A stretch of 64,000 nucleotides of DNA from assembly GCF_014699035.1 (NCBI RefSeq), contig NZ_JACXAA010000001.1:124001-188000 (forward strand), read 5' to 3'. Every line of letters begins with the position of its first letter. The first letter of the stretch is position 1. Origin of the DNA: Spirosoma validum (GTDB lineage Bacteria; Bacteroidota; Bacteroidia; Cytophagales; Spirosomataceae). The notes beneath the pieces were generated by a model. It searched no databases. It saw only the letters and a program-made list of their open reading frames with translations, and was not told where the DNA came from. Positions 1 through 9,583 of the stretch are shown here, piece after piece. The position numbers and the translations under genes are program-made.

Positions 1-1639
1 CCGTCATGGGTGTGGGCGTAAAATCCTGTACCTGTTCGAGCTGAAAACCCAAATCTTTGGTTTCTGCGGCTAAGTTAGCCATATCCTGCTCCTCACAGCC
101 CGGATGCGACGAAATAAAGTACGGGACCAGCGGTTGTTTAAGATTATGCTTCTCCTGAATCTGATCGTACTTCTTCTTAAACTGCTTGAAATACTTAAAG
201 GACGGCTTCCGCATAATCCGCAACGTATCGTCGGACGTATGTTCGGGAGCGACCTTTAACCGACCCGATACGTGGCGCGTGGTCAGCTGCTCCAGGTATT
301 CATCGTGGTTACCGTCGGCGTTGTTTTTGTTGAAATCATCGACCAGCAGATCATACCGTACACCCGAACCAACAAAGGCTTTTTTGATAGCCGGATGAGC
401 ATCGACCTTCCGATAGATCTCCGTCAACGGTTTGTGCGACGTATCGAGGTTTGAGCAGATAACCGGGTGAATGCAGCTTGGACTCTGGCAACGCGCGCAG
501 ATGGACTCGTCTTTGCCCTTCATCTTGTACATGTTCGCCGACGGACCGCCCAGGTCTGAAATGTATCCTTTGAATTCCGGGTGCTTCGTGATTTCGTCTA
601 CTTCTTTCAACACCGACTTTTCGCTCCGCGACGCAATAAACTTACCTTGATGGGCCGAAATGGTGCAGAAACTACAGCCTCCAAAACAGCCCCGGTGCAT
701 ATTGACCGAGAACTTGATCATGTCATAGGCCGGAATCGGTCCCCGCTTTTTGTATTTCGGGTGGGGCATTCGGGTATACGGCAAATCGAACGACTTATCG
801 ACTTCAGCCTCGTCCATTGTTTTAAATGGCGGATTAATTACCAGCACCTGATCGCCAACTTTTTGCGTGATCCGGTTGGCCTGCCATTTATTCGACTCAA
901 CTTCGACAATCTTAAAATTAGCCGCGTATTTGATTTTATCTTCCAGACAATCCTCGTGACTAGCCAGCTCGACGGTGTTCCAGCTGTTGTAATCGCGCAG
1001 ATCGGCGCTGGCATCGTGCAGAAAAGCTACCTGATTAATGTTCCGCATCGACGAGAACGGTACGCCTTTCTGTGCCAGTTTTAGAATTTCGCGCAGAGGC
1101 TGTTCGCCCATACCGTACACCAGCATGTCGGCCCCGGCATCTACCAAAATAGACGGCAACAGCTTATCCTGCCAGTAGTCGTAGTGCGTAACCCGACGTA
1201 ACGAAGCCTCGATACCGCCGAGTAGTACCGGCACATCAGGATATAAGGTCTTCAGAATATTCGTGTACACAATGGTAGCATAGTCGGGACGGAAACCCGC
1301 TTCGCCACCGGGCGTGTAGGAATCGTTGGAACGAAGGCGTTTGTTGGCCGTATAGTGATTGACCATCGAGTCCATACACCCCGCCGTAACGCCAAAGAAA
1401 TATTTTGGCTTTCCAAACTTTTTGAAATCGCGCAGATCGTCCTTCCAGTTGGGCTGAGCGATAATGGCCACCCGAAACCCTTCGCTTTCCATGATCCTTC
1501 CAATCACAGCGGTTCCAAAGGCAGGATGATCGACATAGGCATCTCCAGATACGAGCACAATATCAACTTCATCCCAGCCTCTTTTTTCGACTTCTTTCAT
1601 CGTTAGAGGCAACCAGTCTGTCAGGGGTCTTTCAAGCAT
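1..1639 (-). CDS. ygiQ: YgiQ family radical SAM protein (3' end off window)
   Basis: Putative radical SAM enzyme of the YgiQ family, whose reaction is unknown. About 546 codons are visible from an ATG at 1637-1639, and the C-terminus lies beyond the left edge. The iron-sulfur motif CFGGCSFC (Cys at about residues 318, 322 and 325) is present. The N-terminal half carries the family stretches DYATIVYTNIL, GGIEASLRRVTHYDYW and MVNHYTANKRLRSND. The start is supported by MLERPLTDWLPLTMKEVE, which matches the usual N-terminus of Bacteroidota members. The next gene is divergent, across a 391 bp spacer. Family assignment is confident; function is not known. Confidence 0.93.
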   Translation of the reverse strand, partial: MLERPLTDWLPLTMKEVEKRGWDEVDIVLVSGDAYVDHPAFGTAVIGRIMESEGFRVAIIAQPNWKDDLRDFKKFGKPKYFFGVTAGCMDSMVNHYTANKRLRSNDSYTPGGEAGFRPDYATIVYTNILKTLYPDVPVLLGGIEASLRRVTHYDYWQDKLLPSILVDAGADMLVYGMGEQPLREILKLAQKGVPFSSMRNINQVAFLHDASADLRDYNSWNTVELASHEDCLEDKIKYAANFKIVEVESNKWQANRITQKVGDQVLVINPPFKTMDEAEVDKSFDLPYTRMPHPKYKKRGPIPAYDMIKFSVNMHRGCFGGCSFCTISAHQGKFIASRSEKSVLKEVDEITKHPEFKGYISDLGGPSANMYKMKGKDESICARCQSPSCIHPVICSNLDTSHKPLTEIYRKVDAHPAIKKAFVGSGVRYDLLVDDFNKNNADGNHDEYLEQLTTRHVSGRLKVAPEHTSDDTLRIMRKPSFKYFKQFKKKYDQIQEKHNLKQPLVPYFISSHPGCEEQDMANLAAETKDLGFQLEQVQDFTPTPMT

Positions 1640-2030
1640 GAGTACACGAAATTATGTATCAGAAAAACACCGATTTCGATAAATAATTCAATGAATGACA
1701 AGGAATCGTGTGTGCTGAACTGGATAAACAAGGATTCTACCCACTGATCGTAACCTGTTTTCAGGGTAACGTAGTGTGGATAGTTAAACCAACTTCTCAC
1801 AAGTCCGCAACGTAGTAAGCGGCCGTGACCACAAGCCTAATTGCGAACGTATCGTTTCCGCTCACTTCTCCTTTTACTACGTTCAAGTGACCGGTGTCGT
1901 GTTTGATCTGGCCTGACTGAATGAAGATAATTACAATAGATACCGTTCACTAATTCATAGCAAACAGAACTACTGATTATTAATAACTTAACACCAATTA
2001 CTTCTTTTAGCCAAAATCAATAGACAGACC
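1640..2030. other. Intergenic spacer between ygiQ and muramidase
   Basis: This 391 bp lies between divergent genes and shows no credible open frame. It becomes AT-rich just before the muramidase start, around 1965-2010, as expected for a promoter, but no clear TAnnTTTG box could be assigned. Confidence 0.5.
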
Positions 2031-2594
2031 ATGCCAACTACCCTTACCCTTACTGATTTTCAACAGGCTGCTGCTCGTTTACGAACGGGCGTAGCCGAGA
2101 TTAAAGCGGTTACTGAAGTTGAATCCAATGGACGCGGCTTTGATTCGGTCGGGCGAATTATTATCCGCTTCGAACCGCATAAATTTCACGAGTATACGAA
2201 AGGTAAGTATGACGGAACGCATCCCAGCCTATCGTTCCCTCAGCGCCGAAAAAATTACCCCGTTGATCTGAATCAATCCTGGGACCTGTATAACATCGCT
2301 AAAACGCTGGATTTAACCGCTACACGCCTGGCAACCTCGTTTGGCATGTTTCAAATTATGGGGTCAAATTTCCCATCCTGTGGCTGCAAAACGGTAGGTG
2401 AGTTTGTGACAAAAATGTGCAAATCAGAAGCCGTACAACTCGATCTGTTTTGCCGATTACTACTGGATTGGCGGCTGGACGACGAATTACGGAATCATCA
2501 GTGGGCAACCTTCGCCAAGTTTTATAATGGAGCCGGCTTCAGGCAGTTGCATTATGATACCAAATTACAGAATGCTTATGCTAAACATCTGTAA
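2031..2594 (+). CDS. N-acetylmuramidase domain protein (phage endolysin-like)
   Basis: 187-residue protein that matches the N-acetylmuramidase family (formerly DUF3380), found in phage endolysins and bacterial wall hydrolases. Expected activity is cleavage of the glycan strand of peptidoglycan. Visible family features are the N-terminal TEVESNGRGF stretch with the likely catalytic Glu (residue 29 or 31), then RFEPHKFHEY, SFGMFQIMGSN near residues 103-113, and FAKFYNGAGF near the C-terminus. The protein is essentially only the catalytic domain. It has no signal peptide and no wall-binding domain, so export would need a holin-like route or lysis. No other phage genes are next to it, so it may be a domesticated or orphan phage lysin. 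Confidence 0.85.
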   Translation: MPTTLTLTDFQQAAARLRTGVAEIKAVTEVESNGRGFDSVGRIIIRFEPHKFHEYTKGKYDGTHPSLSFPQRRKNYPVDLNQSWDLYNIAKTLDLTATRLATSFGMFQIMGSNFPSCGCKTVGEFVTKMCKSEAVQLDLFCRLLLDWRLDDELRNHQWATFAKFYNGAGFRQLHYDTKLQNAYAKHL

Positions 2595-2639
2595 CCCCCA
2601 ACAAGTGACTCTCGTATCATTGCTCCAGGTGAAATGAAC

Positions 2640-3431
2640 TTATTTACCCATCCATTCTTTGAAGGGAGTGAGCTTTTCCCGGCTTACGATAACTTCTTTA
2701 TCCAGGAGCGGCTTAAGCCTCAGTGTTAGTCGATTACCGAAATACGTCTGAACTTGTTCGACGCTCTCAATAGAAATTAAAAACGAGCGACTCACGCGAA
2801 AAAACTGATCGGGGTCTAACATTTCCTCCAGTTCATCGAGGCTGTAATCCACAATCATCTTTTTACCGTCCGTCGTTCGGATCTGATTCATCCGATTATC
2901 CGTAAAGAAATAAGCAATCTGATGGGTATCGACCGACATCAGTTTCGAGGCATACTGGACCAGAAAACGCTGCCGATATTGTTTCGGCAGCAATTGTTTT
3001 TGCAACTCTTTCAACAGATTATCAACCTTCAAAGAGGCTTCGGTACCCTTCGCATGATACATTTTCTGGCTCGTAAACTTGTTGAGGGCAGCCCGTAGCT
3101 CGTCTTTTTGGATGGGTTTGAGCAGATAGTCGATGCTATTGACTTTGAACGCCTTTATGGCATACTCGTCATACGACGTAGTGAAGATGACTGGAACGTC
3201 AACCTCGATTTTTTCAAAAATCTGAAAACTCTGTCCATCAGCCAGTTCAATATCCATTAAAATCAGATCAGGTGCTGTCTGCTGGTTAAGGCTGTGATCC
3301 TGTAGCCAATTTACTGTTTCTCGAACGCTGGTCGTAACGGCCAGCACCATGGCCGCCGGTTCAACAGCAGACAGCGTTTTGATTAGCTTTTTGGCCGCTA
3401 TGTCTTCATCTTCAACAAGTAAGATCTTCAT
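2640..3431 (-). CDS. LytTR family response regulator
   Basis: 263-residue cytoplasmic response regulator. The receiver domain (residues 1-125) has the acidic pair in LLVEDED, the phospho-acceptor Asp60 in LILMDIELADG, and the conserved Lys105 in YLLKPIQKDE. A LytTR DNA-binding domain fills about residues 160-262 (FFRVSRSFLISI is typical). It lies 21 bp downstream of the histidine kinase gene at 3453-4499, so the two form a two-component operon. The target genes cannot be read from the sequence. Confidence 0.93.
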   Translation of the reverse strand: MKILLVEDEDIAAKKLIKTLSAVEPAAMVLAVTTSVRETVNWLQDHSLNQQTAPDLILMDIELADGQSFQIFEKIEVDVPVIFTTSYDEYAIKAFKVNSIDYLLKPIQKDELRAALNKFTSQKMYHAKGTEASLKVDNLLKELQKQLLPKQYRQRFLVQYASKLMSVDTHQIAYFFTDNRMNQIRTTDGKKMIVDYSLDELEEMLDPDQFFRVSRSFLISIESVEQVQTYFGNRLTLRLKPLLDKEVIVSREKLTPFKEWMGK

Positions 3432-3452
3432 GGCGAGTTGGTTTGGTGGATG

Positions 3453-4499
3453 TCAGGAATGAACAAGGGGATTACCGGCAGCGATGAGCGGAATAGTAAC
3501 TACAAATTCATCAGGGGTCTCGTCAACCAAAATATCGCCTTGATTGAGTAGCCTGAATTTGGTGGCAATGTTGCGGAGACCAATTTGCGTAGAGGGTAAC
3601 TGCTGAGGTTTCTTTTGCAGGTTGTTTTTTACAATCAACCGAGCCTCTGACTGCGTCATTACGTTGATCGTAAGCGGCTGCGTCTTGTCAATCACATTGT
3701 GTTTCACGGCATTCTCGATAAGCAGTTGCAGTGTCAGAGAAGGCAACAGGTACGTTTCATACGGCGGTTCAATAGCCAGATTCAATTGGATATTATCGCC
3801 GTAGCGGGTTTTAAGCAGGTGGAAGTACGAACGAATGAACTGAAGCTCCGTGCTCAGGTCGGTTAGCTCATGTTCGTTGGAACGTAGCAGATAACGGTAG
3901 ACTTTACAGAGCTCATCTAAGAATTCTTCGGCTTTTTCAGTGTCATCTCCAATCAGATACGATAACGTATTCAGACTGTTGAACAGGAAATGGGGATTTA
4001 CCTGCTGTTTCAGGCTATCCAGTTGAGTTTGCAGATTTTCTTTTTTAAGAATTTCCGCTTCCTTTTCCGATTTAAGTAGCCGATTGAAATAATACACCGC
4101 TTCCTGAATGCCTATTATAAGGCCGCTGAAAAGTAAAGCATTGGGTATAGAATTAATGAAAGCCTCAATTGGGTACGCTACATGATACGCTGTACTATTG
4201 ACAACCTTCATATCTGCCCAATCGATCAGAATAGACGTCAGCCAGCACAATGGCAAACTGATCAGGATGCGAGTGCGTGTTTGGGAAAGGTGCGGATACC
4301 GCCGTCGGAGCCAGAGCAGTATCCAGCGGATTACTTCCCAGGTAGCGGTTGAGAGAACCAGAAACTCAGCTGAATATTTAAGCGTAGTGAAATTCAGGGG
4401 TCGGGCAAAGAGTCCATACGAATACACGTCGAGCAACCACAGCAGGCTAATGCCGCCAAGGCGAATCCACAGGTCATTATCCGCTTTTATGTAACGCAC
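3453..4499 (-). CDS. LytS/YehU-type sensor histidine kinase
   Basis: 348-residue membrane histidine kinase of the His_kinase (LytS/YehU) class. Four hydrophobic segments lie at about residues 11-31, 43-65, 77-95 and 110-135, followed by a short coiled coil. The phospho-acceptor His170 sits in QVNPHFLFNSLNTLSYLI, and the ATP-binding N-box is LLIENAVKHN (Asn263). No separate sensor domain is seen, so the membrane part is the likely input. It is co-transcribed with the LytTR regulator that follows. The signal is unknown. Confidence 0.93.
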   Translation of the reverse strand: MRYIKADNDLWIRLGGISLLWLLDVYSYGLFARPLNFTTLKYSAEFLVLSTATWEVIRWILLWLRRRYPHLSQTRTRILISLPLCWLTSILIDWADMKVVNSTAYHVAYPIEAFINSIPNALLFSGLIIGIQEAVYYFNRLLKSEKEAEILKKENLQTQLDSLKQQVNPHFLFNSLNTLSYLIGDDTEKAEEFLDELCKVYRYLLRSNEHELTDLSTELQFIRSYFHLLKTRYGDNIQLNLAIEPPYETYLLPSLTLQLLIENAVKHNVIDKTQPLTINVMTQSEARLIVKNNLQKKPQQLPSTQIGLRNIATKFRLLNQGDILVDETPDEFVVTIPLIAAGNPLVHS

Positions 4500-5241
4500 A
4501 GCTAAAAACGATTATCATCCAAAGCTATGCATGAATAATTCGCCTTGAAACGCTCTTCAAACTGATCTGCACAGAAATGAAGCTGAATTGCGTGAACATC
4601 GGGCTCAACCGTTTGCCTAACAAAACCAGAGAACTATACCCGGCCGACTTTTAACCGGCAAAAAGTAGGCTGTACCCTTCACTATAATTGCGCCAAACTA
4701 TTTATACTTGAGAACAACTATTTGTCTTACCCGCAAACGATTTCCCGTTACGTTTTGACGATCAGTAAGTAAGGCAAAAATTAACAGAATTGCACTGGCT
4801 TATCGGTAAAAATAGACTATTGTAGACGGTGACTATATAAAGCGAACCGAGTCAAAAGATTTGAACAAATTAGAGTTAATCAATAATGCATTTTTGGTAG
4901 TGTTCTTCAAAACGAACGATAAAATTTAGTCAGAAGAAAACCTAAAAACTTACGTTACTTTCCATTTATGTAAATGACGATGAGCGTTGTATACAATTGC
5001 TTCTTCTTTTAGAAAATTAATACGGCAAAGCGAGATATTGGCTTTTTCATTAAATTTTAATCAGGCCTTTTTACAGTTCATAAGCGCTTTTTTGCGGTTC
5101 ATGACCTTCTCTATACCGTTAATACAATTGTTCTTTGAGTAGAGTGCCGTTGCTGTTTACTTTTAGCTTATTGATTTGCAGGTGTACCAAAAAACTTTAT
5201 TAGTCCACTACCAGTTATGTAATTCTTATCAGTGAAAAGCC
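4500..5241. other. AT-rich intergenic region (742 bp)
   Basis: This spacer lies between the divergent kinase gene and the small gene at 5242. It is AT-rich, most clearly from about 4690 to 5130, and has no credible coding frame. The only assigned element is the promoter-like pair at 5135-5165. It may also hold the kinase-operon promoter on the minus strand, which I could not place. Confidence 0.5.
5135..5165 (+). promoter_or_regulatory. Bacteroidota-type promoter for the 5242 gene
   Basis: TTG at 5135-5137, a 20 bp spacer and TACTTTTA at 5158-5165 match the Bacteroidota sigma-A pattern TTG-N19/20-TAnnTTTG with one change in the last base. Transcription would begin near 5172, about 70 bp before the ATG at 5242. 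Confidence 0.5.
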
Positions 5242-5538
5242 ATGAGTGTAGTTATTAAACCAACAGTTAGCAACATTATCAATCTTTGGTTCGGAGTAGA
5301 CACGCCAATTCGCCAATACAAGATTAAACTGAACCCAGATTTGTGGGGAGCTTGCCAGAAAGCGAACCGCGATTTCCGTCCACCCTCCAAAAGAAAGCAG
5401 GTTGAACTCTATCGGAAATCGGATAAAGTAGCCTTTGCCAAAGCCGTACAGGAAGAATTGGACCGTGCCAGGGCAAGAGCAATTGCGAACACAGGCAGTC
5501 GAGAGTCAGTTATGGCAGTGGCTAATCAGATGCGCTGA
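5242..5538 (+). CDS. Hypothetical small basic protein (98 aa)
   Basis: 98-residue protein of unrecognised family. It has no signal peptide or membrane segment. The middle is rich in Lys and Arg (RPPSKRKQVELYRKSDK), and the C-terminal half looks like a charged helix (VQEELDRARARAIANTG). A promoter-like sequence lies upstream and the start is ATG. The last 13 bp overlap the 3' end of the convergent ypdA gene. The coding case rests on an intact frame, the promoter and a protein-like composition. It could be nucleic-acid binding, but that is only a guess from charge. Confidence 0.55.
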   Translation: MSVVIKPTVSNIINLWFGVDTPIRQYKIKLNPDLWGACQKANRDFRPPSKRKQVELYRKSDKVAFAKAVQEELDRARARAIANTGSRESVMAVANQMR

Positions 5539-6530
5539 ATCAGCTCAGCTACTTTGTGAACCTCCCGACCCATAATGTGATCAATGATGGCCTGGGCATG
5601 TTCCCGGCCATTTTCGATAAACACTTTCTCGGTATAGATACCCGCTAGAACCGTTCCGCAGACGTATAGACCAGGTACGTTTGTTTCGAACGTTTCTTTG
5701 TCATAAACCGGCACCTGGGTTTCAGGGTCGAGATCAATACCACAACGCTGCAAAAGTTCAGCATCGGGTATGTAGCCTGTAAGAATAAATACGAAATCGG
5801 CGGGGATATGTGCTTCTTCGCCGGTTTTGATGTTTATAGTCGTTATATGGTGTTCATCGATCTGCGTAACACACGAGTCGAATACGGTTTTTATCCGCCC
5901 TTCTTTCACCCGATTTTTCACATCGGGCACCAGCCAGTATTTTACTGTTTTTCGGAAATCTTCGCCCCGATGCACAATCGTTACGTTCACATCATGTCGA
6001 TACAATTCCAGAGCCGCTTCAACCGCTGAATTTGATGCACCAATAATCACTACGTTCGTAAATGAATATTTGAAAGGTTCGTCGTAATAGTGCGATACGT
6101 GAGGCAGGTCTTCGCCCGGAATATTGAGCCAGCGAGGACGCGTAAAATAGCCAGTGGCCATAACCACTTTGTGAGCTTGGTAACGGTCGCCCGTTTTCGT
6201 CGTTACAGTAAACACGTCCCCATCTTTTCGCACATCCCAGACTTCCTGAAACAGCTTAAAATTCAGGTGATAATAAGCCGCAGCTTTGCGGTAATACTGG
6301 AGGGCTTCGTTACGTCCGGCTTTTACGTCAGAAATAGCGAATGGTAACCCACCAATTTCAATATTTTCGGCTGTTGAGAAAAACCGCATCCGGCGCGGGT
6401 ACTGCCGAATGGATTCGGTCAGGCTTCCCATTTCCAGAATTAGATGACTCAGACCAGCTTTGGTCGCTTCGATACCAGCAGCTAGTCCACAAGGACCACC
6501 GCCAACGATAATAACGTCGTAAAGTTGCAT
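5526..6530 (-). CDS. ypdA: YpdA-type FAD/NAD(P) disulfide reductase
   Basis: 334-residue flavoprotein of the YpdA family, proposed in Firmicutes to reduce bacillithiol disulfide with NADPH. The N-terminal FAD motif IIVGGGPCGLAAGIEA begins at residue 7, which fixes the start. A second dinucleotide motif, VVIIGASNSAVEAALEL, follows near residue 160. The C-terminal GLYVCGTVLAGIYTEKVFIE fits the family. No CxxC redox pair is present, as is usual for YpdA. A perfect 21 bp inverted repeat ends three bases upstream of the ATG and may affect translation. The 3' end overlaps the convergent small gene by 13 bp. Confidence 0.9.
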   Translation of the reverse strand: MQLYDVIIVGGGPCGLAAGIEATKAGLSHLILEMGSLTESIRQYPRRMRFFSTAENIEIGGLPFAISDVKAGRNEALQYYRKAAAYYHLNFKLFQEVWDVRKDGDVFTVTTKTGDRYQAHKVVMATGYFTRPRWLNIPGEDLPHVSHYYDEPFKYSFTNVVIIGASNSAVEAALELYRHDVNVTIVHRGEDFRKTVKYWLVPDVKNRVKEGRIKTVFDSCVTQIDEHHITTINIKTGEEAHIPADFVFILTGYIPDAELLQRCGIDLDPETQVPVYDKETFETNVPGLYVCGTVLAGIYTEKVFIENGREHAQAIIDHIMGREVHKVAELIQRI

Positions 6531-6533
6531 AGG

Positions 6534-6582
6534 GTAATGCGGGTGAAGACCCGCGAAATAGGCGGGTCTTCACCCGCATTAC
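6534..6582. repeat. Perfect 21-bp inverted repeat upstream of ypdA
   Basis: Arms 6534-6554 and 6562-6582 are perfect reverse complements around a 7-base loop (gaaatag). In the ypdA transcript this forms a GC-rich hairpin that ends three bases before the start codon. The genes on each side (ypdA and priA) diverge, so a terminator role is unlikely. A REP-like mobile repeat or a translational control hairpin fits better. Confidence 0.85.
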
Positions 6583-6709
6583 GTTAAGCTAACAGTTAAA
6601 AAGCGGGCAAAGGTTTGATTCGTGTTCCCTTTTTTATCAAATCAGGAATTCGCCGGGTCAACGCGGGGTTTTCCGTATATTTACCTGACGTACTGCCCAT
6701 CATTACTCC

Positions 6710-9235
6710 GTGGAAAACCAGTTCCTCACTCTTTTCGCATCGACTGAAGCCGAAGAAGTCACCTTCTTTGCTGATTTAATTCTGCCTATTCCGGTCCCAA
6801 GGTTATTCACGTATCGGGTACCGCGCGGTATGGCCGAGATTCTTAAAATTGGCGCTCGGGTAATTGTGCCCTTCGGCAAAAACAATGGTCGTGTCCTGAC
6901 AGCCATTGTCGCCCGATTGCACAATTCTCCTCCTACAGCCTATCAGGCGCGATACATTAGCGAAGTACTGGATGAATACCCACTGGTTACAGGTTATCAA
7001 CTGGAGTTGTTCCGATGGATGGCTGAATACTATATGTGCTGCATTGGCGACGTCATGAACGTTGCCCTTCCGTCAGGCCTAAAAATTTCGAGCCAGTCGA
7101 AAGTGCAGTTTAATCCCGATTTCGATTACCCCGAACTATTGACCGAATTTGAAGAAACGGTATTAGCCGAACTCAAAAAACACCCGGCCCTGTCGTATGA
7201 AGAATTAGGTCGGCTGGCGGGCGCAGGTTCCAACGTACCGGCGTTGATTAAGTCGCTGGTGGGTAAGAAAGCGATCATTGTCTTCGAGGAAGTAAAGGAA
7301 AAATACATTCCGAAAATGGTGCGGAAGATTCGCCTGCACCGTACCTACGAAGAGCGAGAGCAGTTATTGGTTCTGTTACAGCGGCTCGAAAAACTGCCTA
7401 AACAGCAGGAAGTCGTGATGCGGTATCTCCGGCACGTACCGATGCAGCGCAGTCCGGAACTAAACCAGAAAGGCCTGGACAAAACCATTCTGAATCAGGA
7501 TGACGAGCTTTCGCAATCTTCCCTGTCGACGCTCATCAAGAATCAGGTATTCGAGACGTTTGAAGTAATCCAGCCTCGTTTTTCGGATAATCTGGCTCCG
7601 CAGGGTGAAATTCGACTTACCGATGCGCAACGAGTAGCCTCACAGCAGGTTATGACGCAGTTTGAGCGACAGAACATTGTGCTGTTTCATGGGATTACGG
7701 GTAGTGGTAAAACGGAGGTGTATATCGACCTGATTCAGCAGGCCCTCGGCAGCGGTTCTCAGGTTTTATATCTGCTGCCGGAAATTGCCCTGACGACTCA
7801 GATTGTAGTACGTCTGCAACGCGTATTTGGCGATAAGATGGGGATTTACCATTCGAAGTTTTCGGATAACGAGCGCGTCGAAGTCTGGAAAGGTGTCGTC
7901 TCCGGGCAATATCAGTTTGTGGTGGGTGTTCGGTCATCGGTATTTCTCCCATTCGATAATTTGGGGCTGATTATCGTGGACGAAGAGCATGAAACAAGCT
8001 ATAAACAACACGATCCGGCTCCTCGCTACCACGCCCGCGACGTAGCGATCATGCTGGCGCACTGGCAGCAGGCCAAGGTATTGCTCGGATCAGCCACGCC
8101 CTCACTCGAAACGTATTATCAGGCCAAACAAGGCCGCTATGGATTGGTAGAGTTGTTTCAGCGATTCGGCAATGCTACGTTGCCCAATATCATGCTGGTG
8201 AACACTCAGCAGGAAAAGCGACAGAAAACAATGAAAAGTGAATTTTCGTCGGCTCTGCTTGGTGCGCTGGAAATGAATATTGAGCGGAAGGAACAAAGCA
8301 TTTTGTTTCAGAATCGGCGAGGCTATTCGCCTTACATGCAATGCGAAGATTGTGACTGGACAGCTGAGTGTAATAACTGCGCGGTGAGTCTAACGTATCA
8401 CCAGCGGGATGCCGAATTGCGCTGCCATTATTGCGGCCATAAAGACCCGGTCCCTCGTATCTGCCCGACCTGTGGTTCTACGAAGGTCAAAACGATTGGC
8501 TTTGGGACCGAAAAACTCGAAGACCAACTTCAGATTTTCTTTCCGCAGTCGAGGGTGCTACGTATGGATCTGGATACGACCCGTGCCAAAAATGCTTATC
8601 AGCAAATCATTCAGGAATTTGAAGGCGGACAGGTCGATATTCTGGTGGGCACGCAAATGATTACGAAAGGGCTGGACTTCGATAACGTCAGCCTCGTCGG
8701 AATTTTCGATGCTGACCGGCTTATTCATTTTCCCGATTTCCGGGCAACGGAGCGCGCTTTTCAGATGATTACGCAGGTCAGCGGGCGGGCAGGACGGCGG
8801 GCAGGCAAGCAAGGCACTGTGCTGATTCAAACCAATAATCCGCAGCAACCGATTCTACAGAAAGTCATCGAAAACGATTACAAAGGGCTTTATGAAGAAG
8901 AGATTCAGGAACGACAGAATTTCAGCTACCCTCCGTTCGTTCGACTCATTAAGCTAACCGTTCGTCATGCCGATAAAACCATCAGCTACCGGGCCGCCGA
9001 ACGTCTTTCTGCTGAACTAACGGATGCGTTAGGTAGTAGCCGCGTACTGGGCCCGGAAGAACCTTTAGTCGAACGGATCAGAAACCAGTTCCTGTTCGAT
9101 ATTCTGATCAAGATTGAGCGCGATAAAGTGAATGTAAAGGCCGTAAAAACGCACATTCAGGACCGTATCAACGACATTCTGACCGACAAAGGATTACGAC
9201 AGGTAAGCATCGTGGCCGATGTAGATTGTTTATAA
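6710..9235 (+). CDS. priA: Primosomal protein N' (replication restart helicase PriA)
   Basis: 841-residue 3'-to-5' superfamily 2 helicase that reloads the replisome at stalled forks. The N-terminal DNA-binding region (FADLILPIPVPRLFTYRVP) is followed by Walker A HGITGSGKTEVY near residue 327 and the DEEH box near residue 424. A cysteine cluster at about residues 545-590 (CEDCDWTAECNNC, CHYCGHKDPVPRICPTCG) supplies the two zinc sites. The C-terminal helicase motifs VGTQMITKGLDF and QVSGRAGRRAGKQGTV follow. Translation most likely begins at GTG 6710. The last ~80 bp are partly duplicated at 12403-12486. Confidence 0.97.
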   Translation: MENQFLTLFASTEAEEVTFFADLILPIPVPRLFTYRVPRGMAEILKIGARVIVPFGKNNGRVLTAIVARLHNSPPTAYQARYISEVLDEYPLVTGYQLELFRWMAEYYMCCIGDVMNVALPSGLKISSQSKVQFNPDFDYPELLTEFEETVLAELKKHPALSYEELGRLAGAGSNVPALIKSLVGKKAIIVFEEVKEKYIPKMVRKIRLHRTYEEREQLLVLLQRLEKLPKQQEVVMRYLRHVPMQRSPELNQKGLDKTILNQDDELSQSSLSTLIKNQVFETFEVIQPRFSDNLAPQGEIRLTDAQRVASQQVMTQFERQNIVLFHGITGSGKTEVYIDLIQQALGSGSQVLYLLPEIALTTQIVVRLQRVFGDKMGIYHSKFSDNERVEVWKGVVSGQYQFVVGVRSSVFLPFDNLGLIIVDEEHETSYKQHDPAPRYHARDVAIMLAHWQQAKVLLGSATPSLETYYQAKQGRYGLVELFQRFGNATLPNIMLVNTQQEKRQKTMKSEFSSALLGALEMNIERKEQSILFQNRRGYSPYMQCEDCDWTAECNNCAVSLTYHQRDAELRCHYCGHKDPVPRICPTCGSTKVKTIGFGTEKLEDQLQIFFPQSRVLRMDLDTTRAKNAYQQIIQEFEGGQVDILVGTQMITKGLDFDNVSLVGIFDADRLIHFPDFRATERAFQMITQVSGRAGRRAGKQGTVLIQTNNPQQPILQKVIENDYKGLYEEEIQERQNFSYPPFVRLIKLTVRHADKTISYRAAERLSAELTDALGSSRVLGPEEPLVERIRNQFLFDILIKIERDKVNVKAVKTHIQDRINDILTDKGLRQVSIVADVDCL
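9199..9227. repeat. Direct repeat copy 1 (inside priA 3' end)
   Basis: These 29 bp at the end of priA are identical to 12451-12479. Weaker similarity extends upstream to 9152, with one single-base gap. The two copies bracket a 3.25 kb accessory segment. Confidence 0.9.
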
Positions 9236-9242
9236 AAATAAG

Positions 9243-9280
9243 TTGAACGGACATTTTTCCTGTGAAGAATGTCCGTTCAA
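9243..9280 (+). terminator. Hairpin after priA
   Basis: Perfect 13 bp arms (9243-9255 and 9268-9280) begin 8 bp after the priA stop. There is no strong T-run after the stem, so its use as an intrinsic terminator is likely but not certain. Confidence 0.6.
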
Positions 9281-9334
9281 ACCATACTACGCTGTACTTT
9301 AGTCATTGAATAGGCGGCAATCGCAGAAATACTC

Positions 9335-9532
9335 CTACAGATGCATCTGATGCTTGCAGTTCAGATAAAATAGAGTAGCTGTTGTTGCAGTAAATATGAT
9401 TCCATAAATCCTGAGAATCTTTCCAGGGTTTGGAATCACTTTTATTGCACGAGGATAATGCCATAACATTACCGTGAACATTACCAGAAGATAATAAAGC
9501 AATCCAGATAGTCCCGACATGTTTTTAGCCAA
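9335..9532 (-). CDS. Small two-helix membrane protein
   Basis: 65-residue hydrophobic protein with two likely membrane helices, about residues 5-24 (LSGLLYYLLVMFTVMLWHY) and 40-58 (IYGIIFTATTATLFYLNC), joined by a basic loop (RAIKVIPNPGKILR). No family is recognised. It lies 51 bp downstream of the TonB-like gene on the same strand and may be co-transcribed with it. The coding call rests on composition and position only. Confidence 0.5.
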   Translation of the reverse strand: MAKNMSGLSGLLYYLLVMFTVMLWHYPRAIKVIPNPGKILRIYGIIFTATTATLFYLNCKHQMHL

Positions 9533-9583
9533 GCAAAGTGAACAATATGGCCTTGAACATCCATTTTTTGCGTCAAATAAAGT

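Noticed and set aside
186..1606. Plus-strand frames opposite ygiQ
   Set aside because: The minus strand has a complete conserved radical SAM sequence; the plus frames have no family features.
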